64,000 nucleotides of DNA from DASXHD01 sp036488725. GTDB lineage: Bacteria > Myxococcota_A > Polyangia > Polyangiales > Polyangiaceae. The notes below the pieces were generated by a model that did not search any database, had not been told where the DNA came from, and saw nothing but the letters and a program-made list of their open reading frames with translations. Both the position numbers and the translations under genes were made by a program. The DNA lies in NCBI GenBank assembly GCA_036488725.1, contig DASXHD010000006.1, positions 1-64,000 of the forward strand, read 5' to 3'. Shown piece after piece: positions 1-8,988 of this stretch (its first letter is position 1; every line of letters starts with the position of its first letter).

Positions 1-404
1 ACGTTGCCCGGCTTGAGGTCGCCGTGCACGATGCCTTGCGCGTGCGCGGTCGCGAGCGCGGAGAGCATCTCCTCGAACGCACGAAGCGCCGTCGCGAGGC
101 CCGGAAAAGACGCCGACCACGACTCGAGGCTCGAGCCGCGCACGAGTTCCATCACGAGAAAAATCGCGCCGCGCGCGTCGCGACCGATGTCGAGCAACTC
201 CACGATGCCCGGATGCGCTAGCTGCGCGGCGGCGGCCGCCTCGTTGAGGAGCAGACGCTGCGACGACGACGCGTCGTGCTCGCTGCGGAGCGTCTTGATC
301 GCGACGACGCTCCCGCTCGGCCGATGGATCGCCTCGTACACGCGACCGATCCCGCCCTCGCCGAGCTGACGCACGACCTCGTAGTTTGCGCGCGGAGAAT
401 CCAC
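1..404 (-). CDS. Ser/Thr protein kinase, N-terminal part (runs off window)
   Basis: Reading leftwards, the frame gives the start of a Hanks-type kinase domain: glycine loop GEGGIGRVYEA, then VVAIKT with the catalytic lysine, and at the window edge the catalytic loop HGDLKPGN. The gene continues past base 1, so the DFG loop and any C-terminal sensor are unseen. The chosen start is a GTG at 404, shortly after the stop of the membrane protein at 421. No upstream ATG fits this frame, so the start is uncertain. It probably phosphorylates proteins on Ser/Thr in the cytoplasm, as the many myxobacterial kinases of this class do. HGDLKP instead of HRDLKP replaces the usual catalytic-loop Arg with Gly, which in other families marks kinases not controlled by activation-loop phosphorylation. 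Confidence 0.85.
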   Translation of the reverse strand, partial: MDSPRANYEVVRQLGEGGIGRVYEAIHRPSGSVVAIKTLRSEHDASSSQRLLLNEAAAAAQLAHPGIVELLDIGRDARGAIFLVMELVRGSSLESWSASFPGLATALRAFEEMLSALATAHAQGIVHGDLKPGN

Positions 405-420
405 GATCTCGAGAGCGAGA

Positions 421-2076
421 TTAGTTGTTCTGCTCGGCGAGGTGAACGCGCGCGTTCGGGTCGATGCGGCGAAGCTCGGCCGTCGCGGCCGCGGCGTATT
501 CGCGCTCGCCGGTCGCGTCGGCGGCGAGCGCACGCGCGCGGAGCACGTCGCGCGTCGCGTCACGAAGCGGCGGATTTTCCGCGAGGGCGTGCAACGTCGG
601 CTCGTCGATCGCGGTCGCGGCGAGCGTCTTCACGCGCTCGGACGAACCGCGAGGCTCGACGAAGTACCGATCGAACGCGCCCTCGGGCAAGAGGTGTCGC
701 GCGAATCGTTTGTCCCACTTCGGATCGAACGCGACGAGCACCGGCCGCGCGCCCGCGAGCTCGGAGAGTGAAAATTCTTCGGGCGCGCCGTAGAGCGCGA
801 GATCGCGAACGAGCGGCGCGACGAGCGGCTCGCGCGCGATGGCGTGGCTCGTCGCGCGCGCGCTCATCCCGGTCGTCGCGACGACGATGACGTCGGGACG
901 TAGCGCGCCGCTCGCGGCCGCCGCGCGCGCGCGCAAGAAGAGCGGTGCGTTCGGAAGGAGCACGACGGCGCCGTGCGGAAGGTCGCCGAAGACGCGCGCG
1001 TTCCAGCTCGACGTGGTTTCGTTTCCGAGCTTCGCCGTCGCGAGCGAAGCATCGTCCGCGACGCGCACGGGGACGGCGATTTCGAGCAGCACGATCATCG
1101 CGGCGCTCGCGCGCGCGAACGGAACCTTCGCCTCGGCGACCGCGGACGCGACCGCGCCCATGCCGCACGCCGTGAGGGCCGAGGTCGCCGCGAGCGCCGC
1201 GACGAGCGCACCGCCGAAACGCACGGGACCTGCCGGTGCGCCCGCAGCAGTCGCCGCGACGCCGGCGAGAACGATCGCGAACAATCCGGCGGCGACGTGC
1301 GCCGCACGCGAGCGCAGCGCGACGACGACCCCGAGCCCCGCGGCGCCGAGCGCGACGATCCCGAGCTCGCCTCGCGCAATCGAGAGCGCGGCCCAGCGCC
1401 CTGCGGCAGCGCCTTCGCCCATCGCGCCCGAAAAAGTCGATACCTCGAGCGACGCATCCGCGGCTGCGACGCGCCGCCAAAGCATCCACGCGATCGGGAG
1501 GACCCCGACGATCGCCCACGGCGCGGCGCTCCACTTCGGCGCCGCGCGCCGCACGACCAGCGCCGCGGAACATCCGGCCGCGGCCGCGCAGGCGACCGGC
1601 ACGTCATAGCTCGCCGCGAGCCCGAGCGCCGCCGCGACGACCGCGGCCGGTGCGCGTTCGCTCACGAGCGCGAGCGGCGCGATCGCGAGGAGCGCCCCGA
1701 GCACACTGCCGGCAACGAGCATCGTCTCGCGCTGCGCCGGAAACGTGAGCGTCGCGAGCGCCGACGCGACGACCGCGAGCGCGAGCCCGAGCGAGCCCGG
1801 CACGATCGCGCGCAAGAGCCGCCGCGCGAGCGTGTACGTGACGACGCCCAGCGCCGACGCGCACGCGACCGAAGCCCACGCGGCGTGCACGCCGAGCAGC
1901 GCGCCGACGACATCGAGCCCATGAAACGCTCCCGTGTATCCGCGCCCGATCACACGCACGACGCCCGCGTCGCACGCGGCGTCGATCCCGCTCCCGCTGC
2001 GCGTCGCGGCCGCCAGAATCGGAATCGCCCCGGCGAGCGCTCCGCATCCAAACCCAAGCCGCCTTTCGAGGGTCAC
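421..2076 (-). CDS. multi-pass membrane protein, unknown function
   Basis: About 551 residues from a GTG at 2076. An in-frame ATG at 2157 would add 27 Arg-rich residues. The N-terminal two thirds is a run of Ala/Leu/Val-rich membrane segments, starting about 7 residues from the start. The last 200 residues are soluble, with LPHGAVVLLPNAPLFLRAR and ARPVLVAFDPKWDKRF stretches. This arrangement (many helices, then a periplasmic C-terminus) resembles the large membrane glycosyltransferase/DUF2723 type of protein found in Myxococcota. I cannot see the acidic loop motif that would settle that, so no function is assigned. It is divergent from aspS, and the stop is followed within 20 bp by the kinase start, which suggests co-transcription. 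Confidence 0.7.
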   Translation of the reverse strand: MTLERRLGFGCGALAGAIPILAAATRSGSGIDAACDAGVVRVIGRGYTGAFHGLDVVGALLGVHAAWASVACASALGVVTYTLARRLLRAIVPGSLGLALAVVASALATLTFPAQRETMLVAGSVLGALLAIAPLALVSERAPAAVVAAALGLAASYDVPVACAAAAGCSAALVVRRAAPKWSAAPWAIVGVLPIAWMLWRRVAAADASLEVSTFSGAMGEGAAAGRWAALSIARGELGIVALGAAGLGVVVALRSRAAHVAAGLFAIVLAGVAATAAGAPAGPVRFGGALVAALAATSALTACGMGAVASAVAEAKVPFARASAAMIVLLEIAVPVRVADDASLATAKLGNETTSSWNARVFGDLPHGAVVLLPNAPLFLRARAAAASGALRPDVIVVATTGMSARATSHAIAREPLVAPLVRDLALYGAPEEFSLSELAGARPVLVAFDPKWDKRFARHLLPEGAFDRYFVEPRGSSERVKTLAATAIDEPTLHALAENPPLRDATRDVLRARALAADATGEREYAAAATAELRRIDPNARVHLAEQNN

Positions 2077-2227
2077 GCTTCGCGAATACCGCACGCGCGC
2101 CCCGCGGGCCCAATTAACGCTGCCGCCTCGTGGCGCCCAGGCGAGGCGCGAGACCATCACCTCGAGTGGTCTTCGGAGTTGGTGCTGCCTGTCCGAAATG
2201 CGGCTACATTCCCGTCCCCAAAACATC

Positions 2228-4114
2228 ATGGCCAGGTTCATCGACGAGCTGAAACGAACGCACCACTGCGCCGAGCTGCGTGCAGCCGACGCAGACAAAG
2301 AAGTCGTCCTCTTCGGCTGGGTCGCGAGCTACCGCGATCACGGCGGCTGCGTCTTCGTCGACTTGCGCGACCGCGAGGGCATCACGCAGCTCGTGTTCGA
2401 TCCCGAGCTCTCGGGTTACGGGGACCTGCCGAAGAAATCGCACGACCTCGCGCAGGCCGTCCGCACCGAGTGGGTCATCGGCGTTCGCGGCGTCGTCAAA
2501 AGCCGCGGCGCCAACAAAAATCCGCGCCTTCCGACCGGCGAAATCGAAGTCCACGCGATCGAGCTCACGGTCTTCAACAAGGCCGATACCCCGCCGTTCG
2601 AAATCAAAGACGACCTCGACACCGCCGAAGAGAAGCGCCTTCAACATCGTTATCTCGATCTACGTCGGGCGCCGCTCCAGCGAACGCTGCGCGTTCGTCA
2701 CCGCATCAACCAAGTGACGCGTCGCTACTTCGACGAGCACGGCTTCCTCGAGCTCGAGACGCCGGTGATGGTGAAGTACACGCCCGGCGGCGCGCGCAAC
2801 TTCCTCGTCCCGAGCCGCATGAACCAGGGAAAGTTCTTCGCGCTCGCCGAGAGCCCGCAGCTCTTCAAGCAGCTCTACATGGTCGCGGGCTTCGACAAAT
2901 ATTTTCAAATCGTCAAATGCTTCCGCGACGAAGATCTTCGACTCGATCGCCAGCCCGAGTTCACGCAGATCGACGTCGAGATGAGCTTCGTCAACCAAGA
3001 CGACGTCTTCCGCGTCATGGAAGGTCTCGTCTTCGCCGTGTGGAAAGAAGTCCTCGGCATCGACCTTCACGAGAAATATCCGAGCGGCCGATTTCCGCAG
3101 ATGCCCTTCGAAGAGTCGATGGGCCAATACGGAAACGACAAGCCCGATTTGCGTTTCGGTTTTCCGCACACCGACATCACCGACGTCGTCATCGAACATT
3201 CGGGCGGCGGCATTCCGTTCTTCAAGGACATCGCCGACAAATTCACGAGCGGCAAATACCGGCGGGACCTGCCGGCTGAAATCGTCAAAGCGCTGCGCAT
3301 CCCGGCCGAATACGCGCAGAAGCTCTCGCGCACCGAGGTCGACAAGCTCGAAGAGTTCGTCAAAGGCATGGGCGCCAAAGGGCTCGCGCGCGCGAAGGTC
3401 GACGCCTCGGGAAACTGGACGCAGTCGCCGCTCGCCAAGAGCGTCACGCCCGAGCTTCGCGGCGCGATCAACGCCAAGCTCGGCGCGAAAGAAAACGATC
3501 TCCTCTTCTTCCAATTCGGAAAAGAGAGCACCGTCCAAACCGTGCTCGCGAATTTGCGCGTGCACCTCGCGAAAAAGCTCGGGCTCATCCCCGAGACCGG
3601 ACACGGCGGAAAGTTCGAATTTCTCTGGGTCGTGAACCCGCCGCTCTTCGAATACGACGACGACCGTAAAGGTTGGGTCGCCGCGCACCACGCCTTCACG
3701 CGCCCGCACGACGAGTGCGTCGAGATGCTCGAGACCGATCCGGGCAAAGTGCTCTGCTACCGCTACGACCTCGTGCTGAACGGTTTCGAGATCGGCGGCG
3801 GCTCGATTCGTCTCCACGATCCGAACGTCCAAGCGAAAGTGTTTCGCGCGCTCGGCATCTCGGACGAAGAGGCGCGCGCAAAATTCGGCTTCCTGCTCGA
3901 CGCGCTCCGCTACGGCGCGCCGCCCCACGGCGGCATCGCGGTCGGCATGGATCGTCTCACGATGCTTCTCTCGGGCGCCGAGTCGTTGCGCGACGTCATC
4001 CCGTATCCGAAGACGCAAAAAGGAACGGACCTGATGACCGACGCGCCGAGCGACGTCACGAACGAGCAGCTCGCCGAGGTCGCGATTCGAGTCGTCAAAC
4101 CCGAGACGAAATGA
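2228..4114 (+). CDS. aspS: aspartate--tRNA ligase (bacterial type)
   Basis: A complete 628-residue class II synthetase that charges tRNA-Asp (and possibly tRNA-Asn) with aspartate. The N-terminal OB-fold reads GWVASYRDHGG with VFVDLRDREG. Motif 2 surrounds CFRDEDLRLDRQPEFTQID. The bacterial GAD insertion follows at about residues 310-440, and the C-terminal motif 3 is GIAVGMDRLTMLLSG followed by SLRDVIPYPKTQKGTDLM. The ATG at 2228 gives the usual bacterial N-terminus, and the longer frame upstream is not conserved-looking. His38 in RDHGG is the residue found in non-discriminating AspRS enzymes, where discriminating enzymes have Leu. The stop codon overlaps the start of the following lipoprotein gene (ATGA). 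Confidence 0.97.
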   Translation: MARFIDELKRTHHCAELRAADADKEVVLFGWVASYRDHGGCVFVDLRDREGITQLVFDPELSGYGDLPKKSHDLAQAVRTEWVIGVRGVVKSRGANKNPRLPTGEIEVHAIELTVFNKADTPPFEIKDDLDTAEEKRLQHRYLDLRRAPLQRTLRVRHRINQVTRRYFDEHGFLELETPVMVKYTPGGARNFLVPSRMNQGKFFALAESPQLFKQLYMVAGFDKYFQIVKCFRDEDLRLDRQPEFTQIDVEMSFVNQDDVFRVMEGLVFAVWKEVLGIDLHEKYPSGRFPQMPFEESMGQYGNDKPDLRFGFPHTDITDVVIEHSGGGIPFFKDIADKFTSGKYRRDLPAEIVKALRIPAEYAQKLSRTEVDKLEEFVKGMGAKGLARAKVDASGNWTQSPLAKSVTPELRGAINAKLGAKENDLLFFQFGKESTVQTVLANLRVHLAKKLGLIPETGHGGKFEFLWVVNPPLFEYDDDRKGWVAAHHAFTRPHDECVEMLETDPGKVLCYRYDLVLNGFEIGGGSIRLHDPNVQAKVFRALGISDEEARAKFGFLLDALRYGAPPHGGIAVGMDRLTMLLSGAESLRDVIPYPKTQKGTDLMTDAPSDVTNEQLAEVAIRVVKPETK

Positions 4115-4455
4115 AGACGCTCGCGCTCGCGCTCCTCGCGCTCGCGGCCTGCGACACCGGGAGCTTCTACCTTTACACAGGAAACCAATTCGATCCGGCG
4201 CACGACTGCGTCAGCGACCTCGTCGCGCTCGACGTCGAGAGTGGCAGCGATCCCGGAGCGACCTGCGGTGCAAAATGCATCGTCGGCCCCGACGGGACTG
4301 CCTACGCCTCGACCATGTGCGGACCCGAGCCCGCCGGCACCGACGTGTCGGGGACGAATGCGCAGTGCGCTCCCGCCCTCGCGGCTCTCGCGCGACAAGA
4401 TTTCTGCCTCGAGGGTGGAACGTCCACGAACCCGCTCGACGGCGCTGCGGAGTGA
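4111..4455 (+). CDS. small lipoprotein, unknown function
   Basis: 114 residues, translationally coupled to aspS by an ATGA overlap. The N-terminus MKTLALALLALAAC is a short lipoprotein signal with a lipobox ending at Cys15, so the product is probably anchored in the outer or inner membrane. Four or more further cysteines (CVSD, CGAKC, CGPE, CAPA, FCLEGG) suggest disulfides in the periplasm. No domain is recognised. Coupling to aspS is probably positional rather than functional. Confidence 0.7.
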   Translation: MKTLALALLALAACDTGSFYLYTGNQFDPAHDCVSDLVALDVESGSDPGATCGAKCIVGPDGTAYASTMCGPEPAGTDVSGTNAQCAPALAALARQDFCLEGGTSTNPLDGAAE

Positions 4456-4542
4456 AACTCCGCCTGATGAACTGAAGATCACTGGCGGTATCGCGCAGAG
4501 TGCCGTAGAAAGAACGCGGCCCTCTCGCGGCCGTTGCGCGCT

Positions 4543-4579
4543 GCCCCCCCTCGCGCGCGCGGTGCGGGAGGGCTTTTTC
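4543..4579 (+). terminator. Rho-independent terminator after aspS-lipoprotein
   Basis: A GC-rich stem (CCCTC on the left at about 4548, GAGGG on the right at 4568-4572, with further pairs inside across one mismatch) is followed by a run of five T. It lies between the lipoprotein stop and the convergent gene ending at 4583, so it may also serve the other strand. Confidence 0.6.
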
Positions 4580-4582
4580 ATT

Positions 4583-5527
4583 TCACTCCTTGCGACGCAG
4601 CGCGCGCAAAATCTCGAGCGGGTTGAAGCCGAGCATCGCCGGCGTCGGGATCGAAATCGGCACGACCGCGCGAATGGCTTCGAACGCGTAGCGCGCGCCG
4701 TCGACCCCGAGCGCCACGCCGACCGCGACCGGCATCGGCGAGAGCACGACGTCGCGCACGGCGACCGCGCGAGTCCACGCGCCCGGACGATCGTCGGCTT
4801 GGAGCGCGCTCAGCACGTCGAGCTCACCGAAGCATCCGAGCGCGAGCGGCGCGTAACGATCTTCGACCGCGGCGACGAGATGTCGATAGTCACGACGCCA
4901 CTCGCCCGAGAGAAGCCCCATCGCGGTGCGAAGCTCGTCGGGCCCGGCGATGAGATCGAAGCCGCGCGCGCCGCGGCGAAGGGCGAGCGCAGTCCAGAGC
5001 TCGCCGTCCTTGAACGCGCCGACCGCGATCGCGTGGCCTTCCTTGCAGAATGCATCCATCCCGCGTCGCACCATCGCCGCGCTCGGCACCGGCACGTTCT
5101 TGAAGCGTCGCGGCCAAAATTCGATGCGGCCCTCGGCCATCATCTCGCGAACGATGCCGACGAGCGAGAGCGATTGGTCGACGAGATCGTCGCTGCGCTG
5201 CGCGCGCGCGCCGAAGCGCTCCATCACGTCGTCGAGCGCGCCGACTTGGGCGGCGACGACCCAGCTCGCTTGCTGGGCCTCGGCGAGCGCGGCGAATCGT
5301 TTCGTCTGCGCGGCGTCCGGCTCGCTCGGCCAGTCGCGCCATTCGCCTTCGCGCTCGAGGCGACCGCGGCGCGTGTGCAGCATTTTTCGGACGCGGCCTT
5401 CTTGGTGAATCAAGAAGATGCCGCCGAGCGACGGCGTTTTGTCCGGGCTCGGCGGCCGAAACAGATGGAGCAGGCGCGTCCAATCTTCGGCGGTGAACCC
5501 TTCGAGCCGCACGTCGGGCGCGAGCAT
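4583..5527 (-). CDS. conserved hypothetical protein
   Basis: 314 residues starting at the ATG at 5527. No family is recognised. The sequence is soluble and of mixed composition, with motifs GIFLIHQEGRVRKMLHTRRG near the N-terminus, EFWPRRFKNVPVPSAAMVRRGMDAFCKEG in the middle, and a hydrophobic C-terminal stretch VVPISIPTPAMLGFNPLEILRALRRKE. The start is only 15 bp from the divergent gene at 5543, so promoters must overlap the coding sequences. The pair may function together, but nothing in the sequence shows how. Confidence 0.75.
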   Translation of the reverse strand: MLAPDVRLEGFTAEDWTRLLHLFRPPSPDKTPSLGGIFLIHQEGRVRKMLHTRRGRLEREGEWRDWPSEPDAAQTKRFAALAEAQQASWVVAAQVGALDDVMERFGARAQRSDDLVDQSLSLVGIVREMMAEGRIEFWPRRFKNVPVPSAAMVRRGMDAFCKEGHAIAVGAFKDGELWTALALRRGARGFDLIAGPDELRTAMGLLSGEWRRDYRHLVAAVEDRYAPLALGCFGELDVLSALQADDRPGAWTRAVAVRDVVLSPMPVAVGVALGVDGARYAFEAIRAVVPISIPTPAMLGFNPLEILRALRRKE

Positions 5528-5542
5528 TCGCGGCAGACTAAC

Positions 5543-6469
5543 ATGCGGAGCCCCATGCTCACGGCCGAAGCCATTTTCGCGCAGTTCCTCCTGCCTCTTT
5601 ATCCAGCCGGCGATCTCGAGGCGATGCGGAAGGACGACGCGAACCCGGGAAAGAATCCCGCGCTCCTCGCGCAGCTCGCCGACGTGGCCGAGACGTTCGT
5701 CGCGATGCACGCGAGCGCGCTCGGTCGCGACTGCGCGCTCGATTTTTCGGACGCGAGCGTTCATCGCTTGAGCGCGGCGCTCGGGCCAGAGCTGCGCGAT
5801 CGGCTCGCGCGGTCGGGCGCGCCGGGCACCGCCGAGAGCGCGCTCTTCAACGTCGTCGTGCACGGCGCGGCGTACGTCGGCGAGTCCATCGTGCGATCGC
5901 ACGGCGGCGCGTGGCTCGTGCGCCGCCCGCTTTGGGAGAGTCGCGTGCGTCTCGCGTCGCATGCGGGCGAAGCGGAGCTCGCGCCGCTCTCGTGGTGGCT
6001 GCGAGCCCTCGCCGACGAAGAGCCCGCCGGCCTCGCCGAGCGATACCGCGCGTACGTCGAGGTGCCGACGACGGACCCGAGCGCGCTCGCCATCATCGGC
6101 GCGCCGCGCGCGCTGCCGCGTCTCAAGAAGCCGCGATATGATGCATTCTACAAGTATCTCCGCGCGCATTTGCCGGAGCTCAAAGACGTCGGCGCCGACT
6201 TTCCGTCGCCCGAGCGGTTCGAGGCGTACGCGTTTCGCTGGCTCGATTTTCTTCTCGTCGGCGGCGGTCGCATGCTCGTCGTCGCGGGTCCGGGCGAAGG
6301 GGGCCTCCACGCGTTTTGGCTCACGCGGAGCGGCTTCTCGAAGAGCGCGCTCTTCTCCGCGGCCGCGATGCCCGAGCCGATCGTGAGAGCCGACGGCGAC
6401 AAGATCGCGTTCGTCGTCGCGCACGAGGGCAAGACCGTCGTGCACGAGACCTTGTGGTGGGGACCCTAA
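5543..6469 (+). CDS. conserved hypothetical protein
   Basis: 308 residues from the ATG at 5543. A second in-frame ATG at 5555 is preceded by GGAG at 5547-5550 and is an equally good start. The protein is soluble, with no signal peptide or obvious motif. Recognisable patches are WWLRALADEEPAGLAERYRAYVEVP and a C-terminal beta-rich part FLLVGGGRMLVVAGPGEGGLHAFWLTR. It is divergent from the hypothetical gene ending at 4583. I do not recognise the family. Confidence 0.75.
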   Translation: MRSPMLTAEAIFAQFLLPLYPAGDLEAMRKDDANPGKNPALLAQLADVAETFVAMHASALGRDCALDFSDASVHRLSAALGPELRDRLARSGAPGTAESALFNVVVHGAAYVGESIVRSHGGAWLVRRPLWESRVRLASHAGEAELAPLSWWLRALADEEPAGLAERYRAYVEVPTTDPSALAIIGAPRALPRLKKPRYDAFYKYLRAHLPELKDVGADFPSPERFEAYAFRWLDFLLVGGGRMLVVAGPGEGGLHAFWLTRSGFSKSALFSAAAMPEPIVRADGDKIAFVVAHEGKTVVHETLWWGP

Positions 6470-6496
6470 TTCGGCACGGCGTGACGACGGTTCCCG

Positions 6497-7546
6497 TCAG
6501 TGCAAGATGGCGAATGCGTCATCGTGCACGACGACGCGCTCGCCTTCCGGCTCTCGCCGTAGCGCGATCACCTCGCCGCGCTCGCAGCCGAGCGTGACCG
6601 CGGGCGACGACGTGGTCACGATCCACTGCACCCGCGGGAGCGCCGTCTTCAGCAGCGCGGGCAAGTGGCGGAGGAGCCGCGCGTCTTGCTGCGCTTCGAG
6701 ATCGTCGACGACGACGAGCCCTTCGCGCTCGCGAACGGGTCGCTCCGCGCCGGCGTACGCCGCGGCGAGCGTGCGCACCGACAGCGTCGCGATCGCGAGC
6801 AAGTGACGCGCGCCACGCGGCAGATCCTCGAAGATCGCGTCGCGGTGCTCGATCGCGAAGAGCGGCTCGAGCGTCTTCGGGTGCGCACCCGTGTATTCTG
6901 CACGGAATGGCGCGAGAACGACCGACGCGACCTCACGCAGCGCGGCGTCGAATGCGGCGACCTCGCCGGAATTTTTTTCGAGCGCCGCGCCGATCGCGGC
7001 GAACGCGAGCGCTTGCTTCACGTCGCGCGTCATGTCGGCGCGCGTCGCGTCGTCGAACGAGGGCGACACGCGCGGGTCGTAGCGCATCACCGTGCGCTCG
7101 GGCGACGCGAGCACGAGGGGCGCGCGCGAGAACCACCGCGCGCCGGAAAACGCCGTGAACGCGTAACCACCGTGCTCGTGCGCGCGTTTGTCGAAGAGCG
7201 CTTGCTCGCGTCGCCGCAGCGTCGCTTCGCCGTCTTGATCGCCGAGCTGCGCATTCGGCGACACCACGCGCAGCGAATGCGGTCGCTCCGTATCGTCGTC
7301 GCCGAGCATCCACTCGCTCACGGCGAACGGCACCTCGCGCGGCTCGTCCTCGACGATTCGCGCGCGCCGCGGGACGAGCGGAATCGCGTGGCCCGGGCGC
7401 GTGCTCCCGATCGCGGCGAGCACGCTCGTCTTGCCGACGCCGTCGCCGCCGAACAGCACCGTCATCGCGCGAGGCTGCTCGCCGAACGCGAGCTTCGCGC
7501 CCGTGAGCGGACCCATCCCGAAGAGCTGCAGCGACGCGAGCCGCAT
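6497..7546 (-). CDS. AAA/ABC-type P-loop ATPase (SMC/RecF-like fold)
   Basis: 349 residues from the ATG at 7546. An upstream start at 7600 would add only 18 unconvincing residues. The N-terminus MRLASLQLFGMGPLTGAKLAFGEQPRAMTVLFGGDGVGKTS is the layout of chromosome-maintenance or nuclease-associated ATPases: a beta strand, then Walker A GGDGVGKTS. Walker B is EGLVVVDDLEAQQD, with DD rather than DE. The sequence then continues with PRVQWIVTTSSPAV, the usual switch region. There is no coiled-coil arm, so it belongs to the compact group of such ATPases. No partner nuclease or protease is adjacent. The role is unknown. Confidence 0.8.
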   Translation of the reverse strand: MRLASLQLFGMGPLTGAKLAFGEQPRAMTVLFGGDGVGKTSVLAAIGSTRPGHAIPLVPRRARIVEDEPREVPFAVSEWMLGDDDTERPHSLRVVSPNAQLGDQDGEATLRRREQALFDKRAHEHGGYAFTAFSGARWFSRAPLVLASPERTVMRYDPRVSPSFDDATRADMTRDVKQALAFAAIGAALEKNSGEVAAFDAALREVASVVLAPFRAEYTGAHPKTLEPLFAIEHRDAIFEDLPRGARHLLAIATLSVRTLAAAYAGAERPVREREGLVVVDDLEAQQDARLLRHLPALLKTALPRVQWIVTTSSPAVTLGCERGEVIALRREPEGERVVVHDDAFAILH

Positions 7547-7580
7547 GCACGAAGAGTAGCCCGTGATAAGACTACCTGCG

Positions 7581-8168
7581 ATGAGCGAACGAACCCGCAC
7601 CGATCCGGTCCCGAACGCGCTCTACGCCGTCGCGGGCGCGGCGCTCATCGTCGGTCTGCTCGCGGCGTTCGCCTGGCTCCCGCGCCTCATCCACAGCCAC
7701 GAGTCGGAGCAGCTCGGCGCCGCCGCGCCGAACGTGACGATCCCAATCGTCGCCAACGCCGACGCGCTCGTCGACACGTCGGCGCCTTCGCCCGCGGCCC
7801 TGCCGTCGAAGGTGAGCCTCGCGGATCTCAAAGGCCACCCCATCCTGCTCGATTTTTGGGCGACCTGGTGCGGGCCGTGTCAGGCCGAGGCGCCGATCGT
7901 CGATCGCGTCGCGGCGCGCTTCAAGAAGAGCGGTCTCGTCGTCATCGGCGTCAACACGAGCGACGCGGCCGGTCTCGCGGGTCCATGGGCAAAGTCGCAC
8001 GGCATTCGTTACCCGATCGCGTTCGACGACGGCGCCGCCGCGCAGAGCTTCGGCGTCGAGAACCTGCCGACGCTCGTCGTGATCTCGAAAACCGGCAAGA
8101 TCTCCGCGCGCCGGATGGGCATGACCGACGGCGAGGAGCTCGACCGTCTCGTCAATCAAGTTCTCTGA
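7581..8168 (+). CDS. membrane-anchored thioredoxin-like protein (TlpA/ResA type)
   Basis: 195 residues from the ATG at 7581 (a GTG at 7563 would add six). One N-terminal membrane helix (residues about 14-35) is followed by a periplasmic thioredoxin fold. The redox motif WCGPC is at 96-100, preceded by ILLDFWAT, and the cis-proline is in ENLPTLVVIS. It probably reduces disulfides in exported proteins or apocytochromes. The 3' end overlaps the convergent ABC ATPase gene by 13 bp. Confidence 0.93.
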   Translation: MSERTRTDPVPNALYAVAGAALIVGLLAAFAWLPRLIHSHESEQLGAAAPNVTIPIVANADALVDTSAPSPAALPSKVSLADLKGHPILLDFWATWCGPCQAEAPIVDRVAARFKKSGLVVIGVNTSDAAGLAGPWAKSHGIRYPIAFDDGAAAQSFGVENLPTLVVISKTGKISARRMGMTDGEELDRLVNQVL

Positions 8169-8950
8169 GTCTGCCGCATCGGCAGAAAAAAACGCGCACC
8201 GGTGACGTCGTTGACTCCGCAATAGAGGTCCGCGTCGAACGTCTCGCGCAGCGTGCGATACGTGAGGACGTTCTCGATCGATCCGACGGCGACGAGCTTG
8301 CCGGTCTTGAGCAGCGCGACGCGCGACGCGTATTGCGCGGCGGCGTTGATGTCGTGCATCGAGAGCGCGACGGCGATTCCGCGCGCCGCCAGATCGACGA
8401 GCAAATCGTACAGCGCGAGCTGATGGCGCACGTCGAGAAACGCGCCGGGCTCGTCGAGGAGCAAGAGCGACGGCGTTTGCGCGAGCGCCCGCGCGATGGC
8501 GACGCGCTTCTGTTCGCCGCCGCTCAGCGCATCGACGCGCCGCTCCGCGAGATCGCCGAGCTCGAGCAGGCGCATCGCCTCGCCGGCGGCGCGCTCGTCC
8601 TCTCCGGTCGCCGCCATCCACCCGCCTTGATGCGGCGCGCGCCCCATCATCACGACGTCACGCACCGAAAAACCGAACGCGACGTCCGACGTCTGCGTGA
8701 CGAACGCGATCTTCTGCGCGACGCGCCGCCGGTCCATCGCGACCGCGTCCTCGCCGCCCAGCCGAACCGTTCCGCTCTCGGGCGCGAGCGCACCGGCCAT
8801 GACGCGCAAAAGCGTGGATTTTCCCGCGCCGTTCGGCCCGAGCAGCGCGACGATTTCGCCCGCTGCGACGTCGAGCGAAACGCTCTCGAGCGCAGGCGTG
8901 CCGGGCCCGTACCGCGCGGTCACGTCTTCGAGCGAAACGACGGGTTTCAT
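8156..8950 (-). CDS. ABC transporter ATP-binding protein, FecE/BtuD/HmuV type
   Basis: 264 residues, complete ATPase: Walker A GPNGAGKST, Q-loop VTQTSD, signature LSGGEQKRVAIARAL, Walker B LLLLDEP, and switch His in ALSMHDINAAAQY. Spacing and the wording of the signature region match importers of iron-siderophores, haem or cobalamin. No permease or binding protein lies next to it, which is unusual because these are normally one operon. The true partner must be elsewhere. The ATG at 8950 follows the typical MKPVVSLEDVTARYG start. Confidence 0.9.
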   Translation of the reverse strand: MKPVVSLEDVTARYGPGTPALESVSLDVAAGEIVALLGPNGAGKSTLLRVMAGALAPESGTVRLGGEDAVAMDRRRVAQKIAFVTQTSDVAFGFSVRDVVMMGRAPHQGGWMAATGEDERAAGEAMRLLELGDLAERRVDALSGGEQKRVAIARALAQTPSLLLLDEPGAFLDVRHQLALYDLLVDLAARGIAVALSMHDINAAAQYASRVALLKTGKLVAVGSIENVLTYRTLRETFDADLYCGVNDVTGARFFLPMRQTQRT

Positions 8951-8988
8951 CCTTTCTTTCTGTCGAGACGCGTCGCATCATAGTCCTG

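Noticed and set aside
973..3279. 768-codon open frame on the plus strand across the membrane-protein and aspS genes
   Set aside because: Arg/Ala/Pro-only composition; a shadow of the very GC-rich codons of the real genes, which have recognised motifs or membrane segments.
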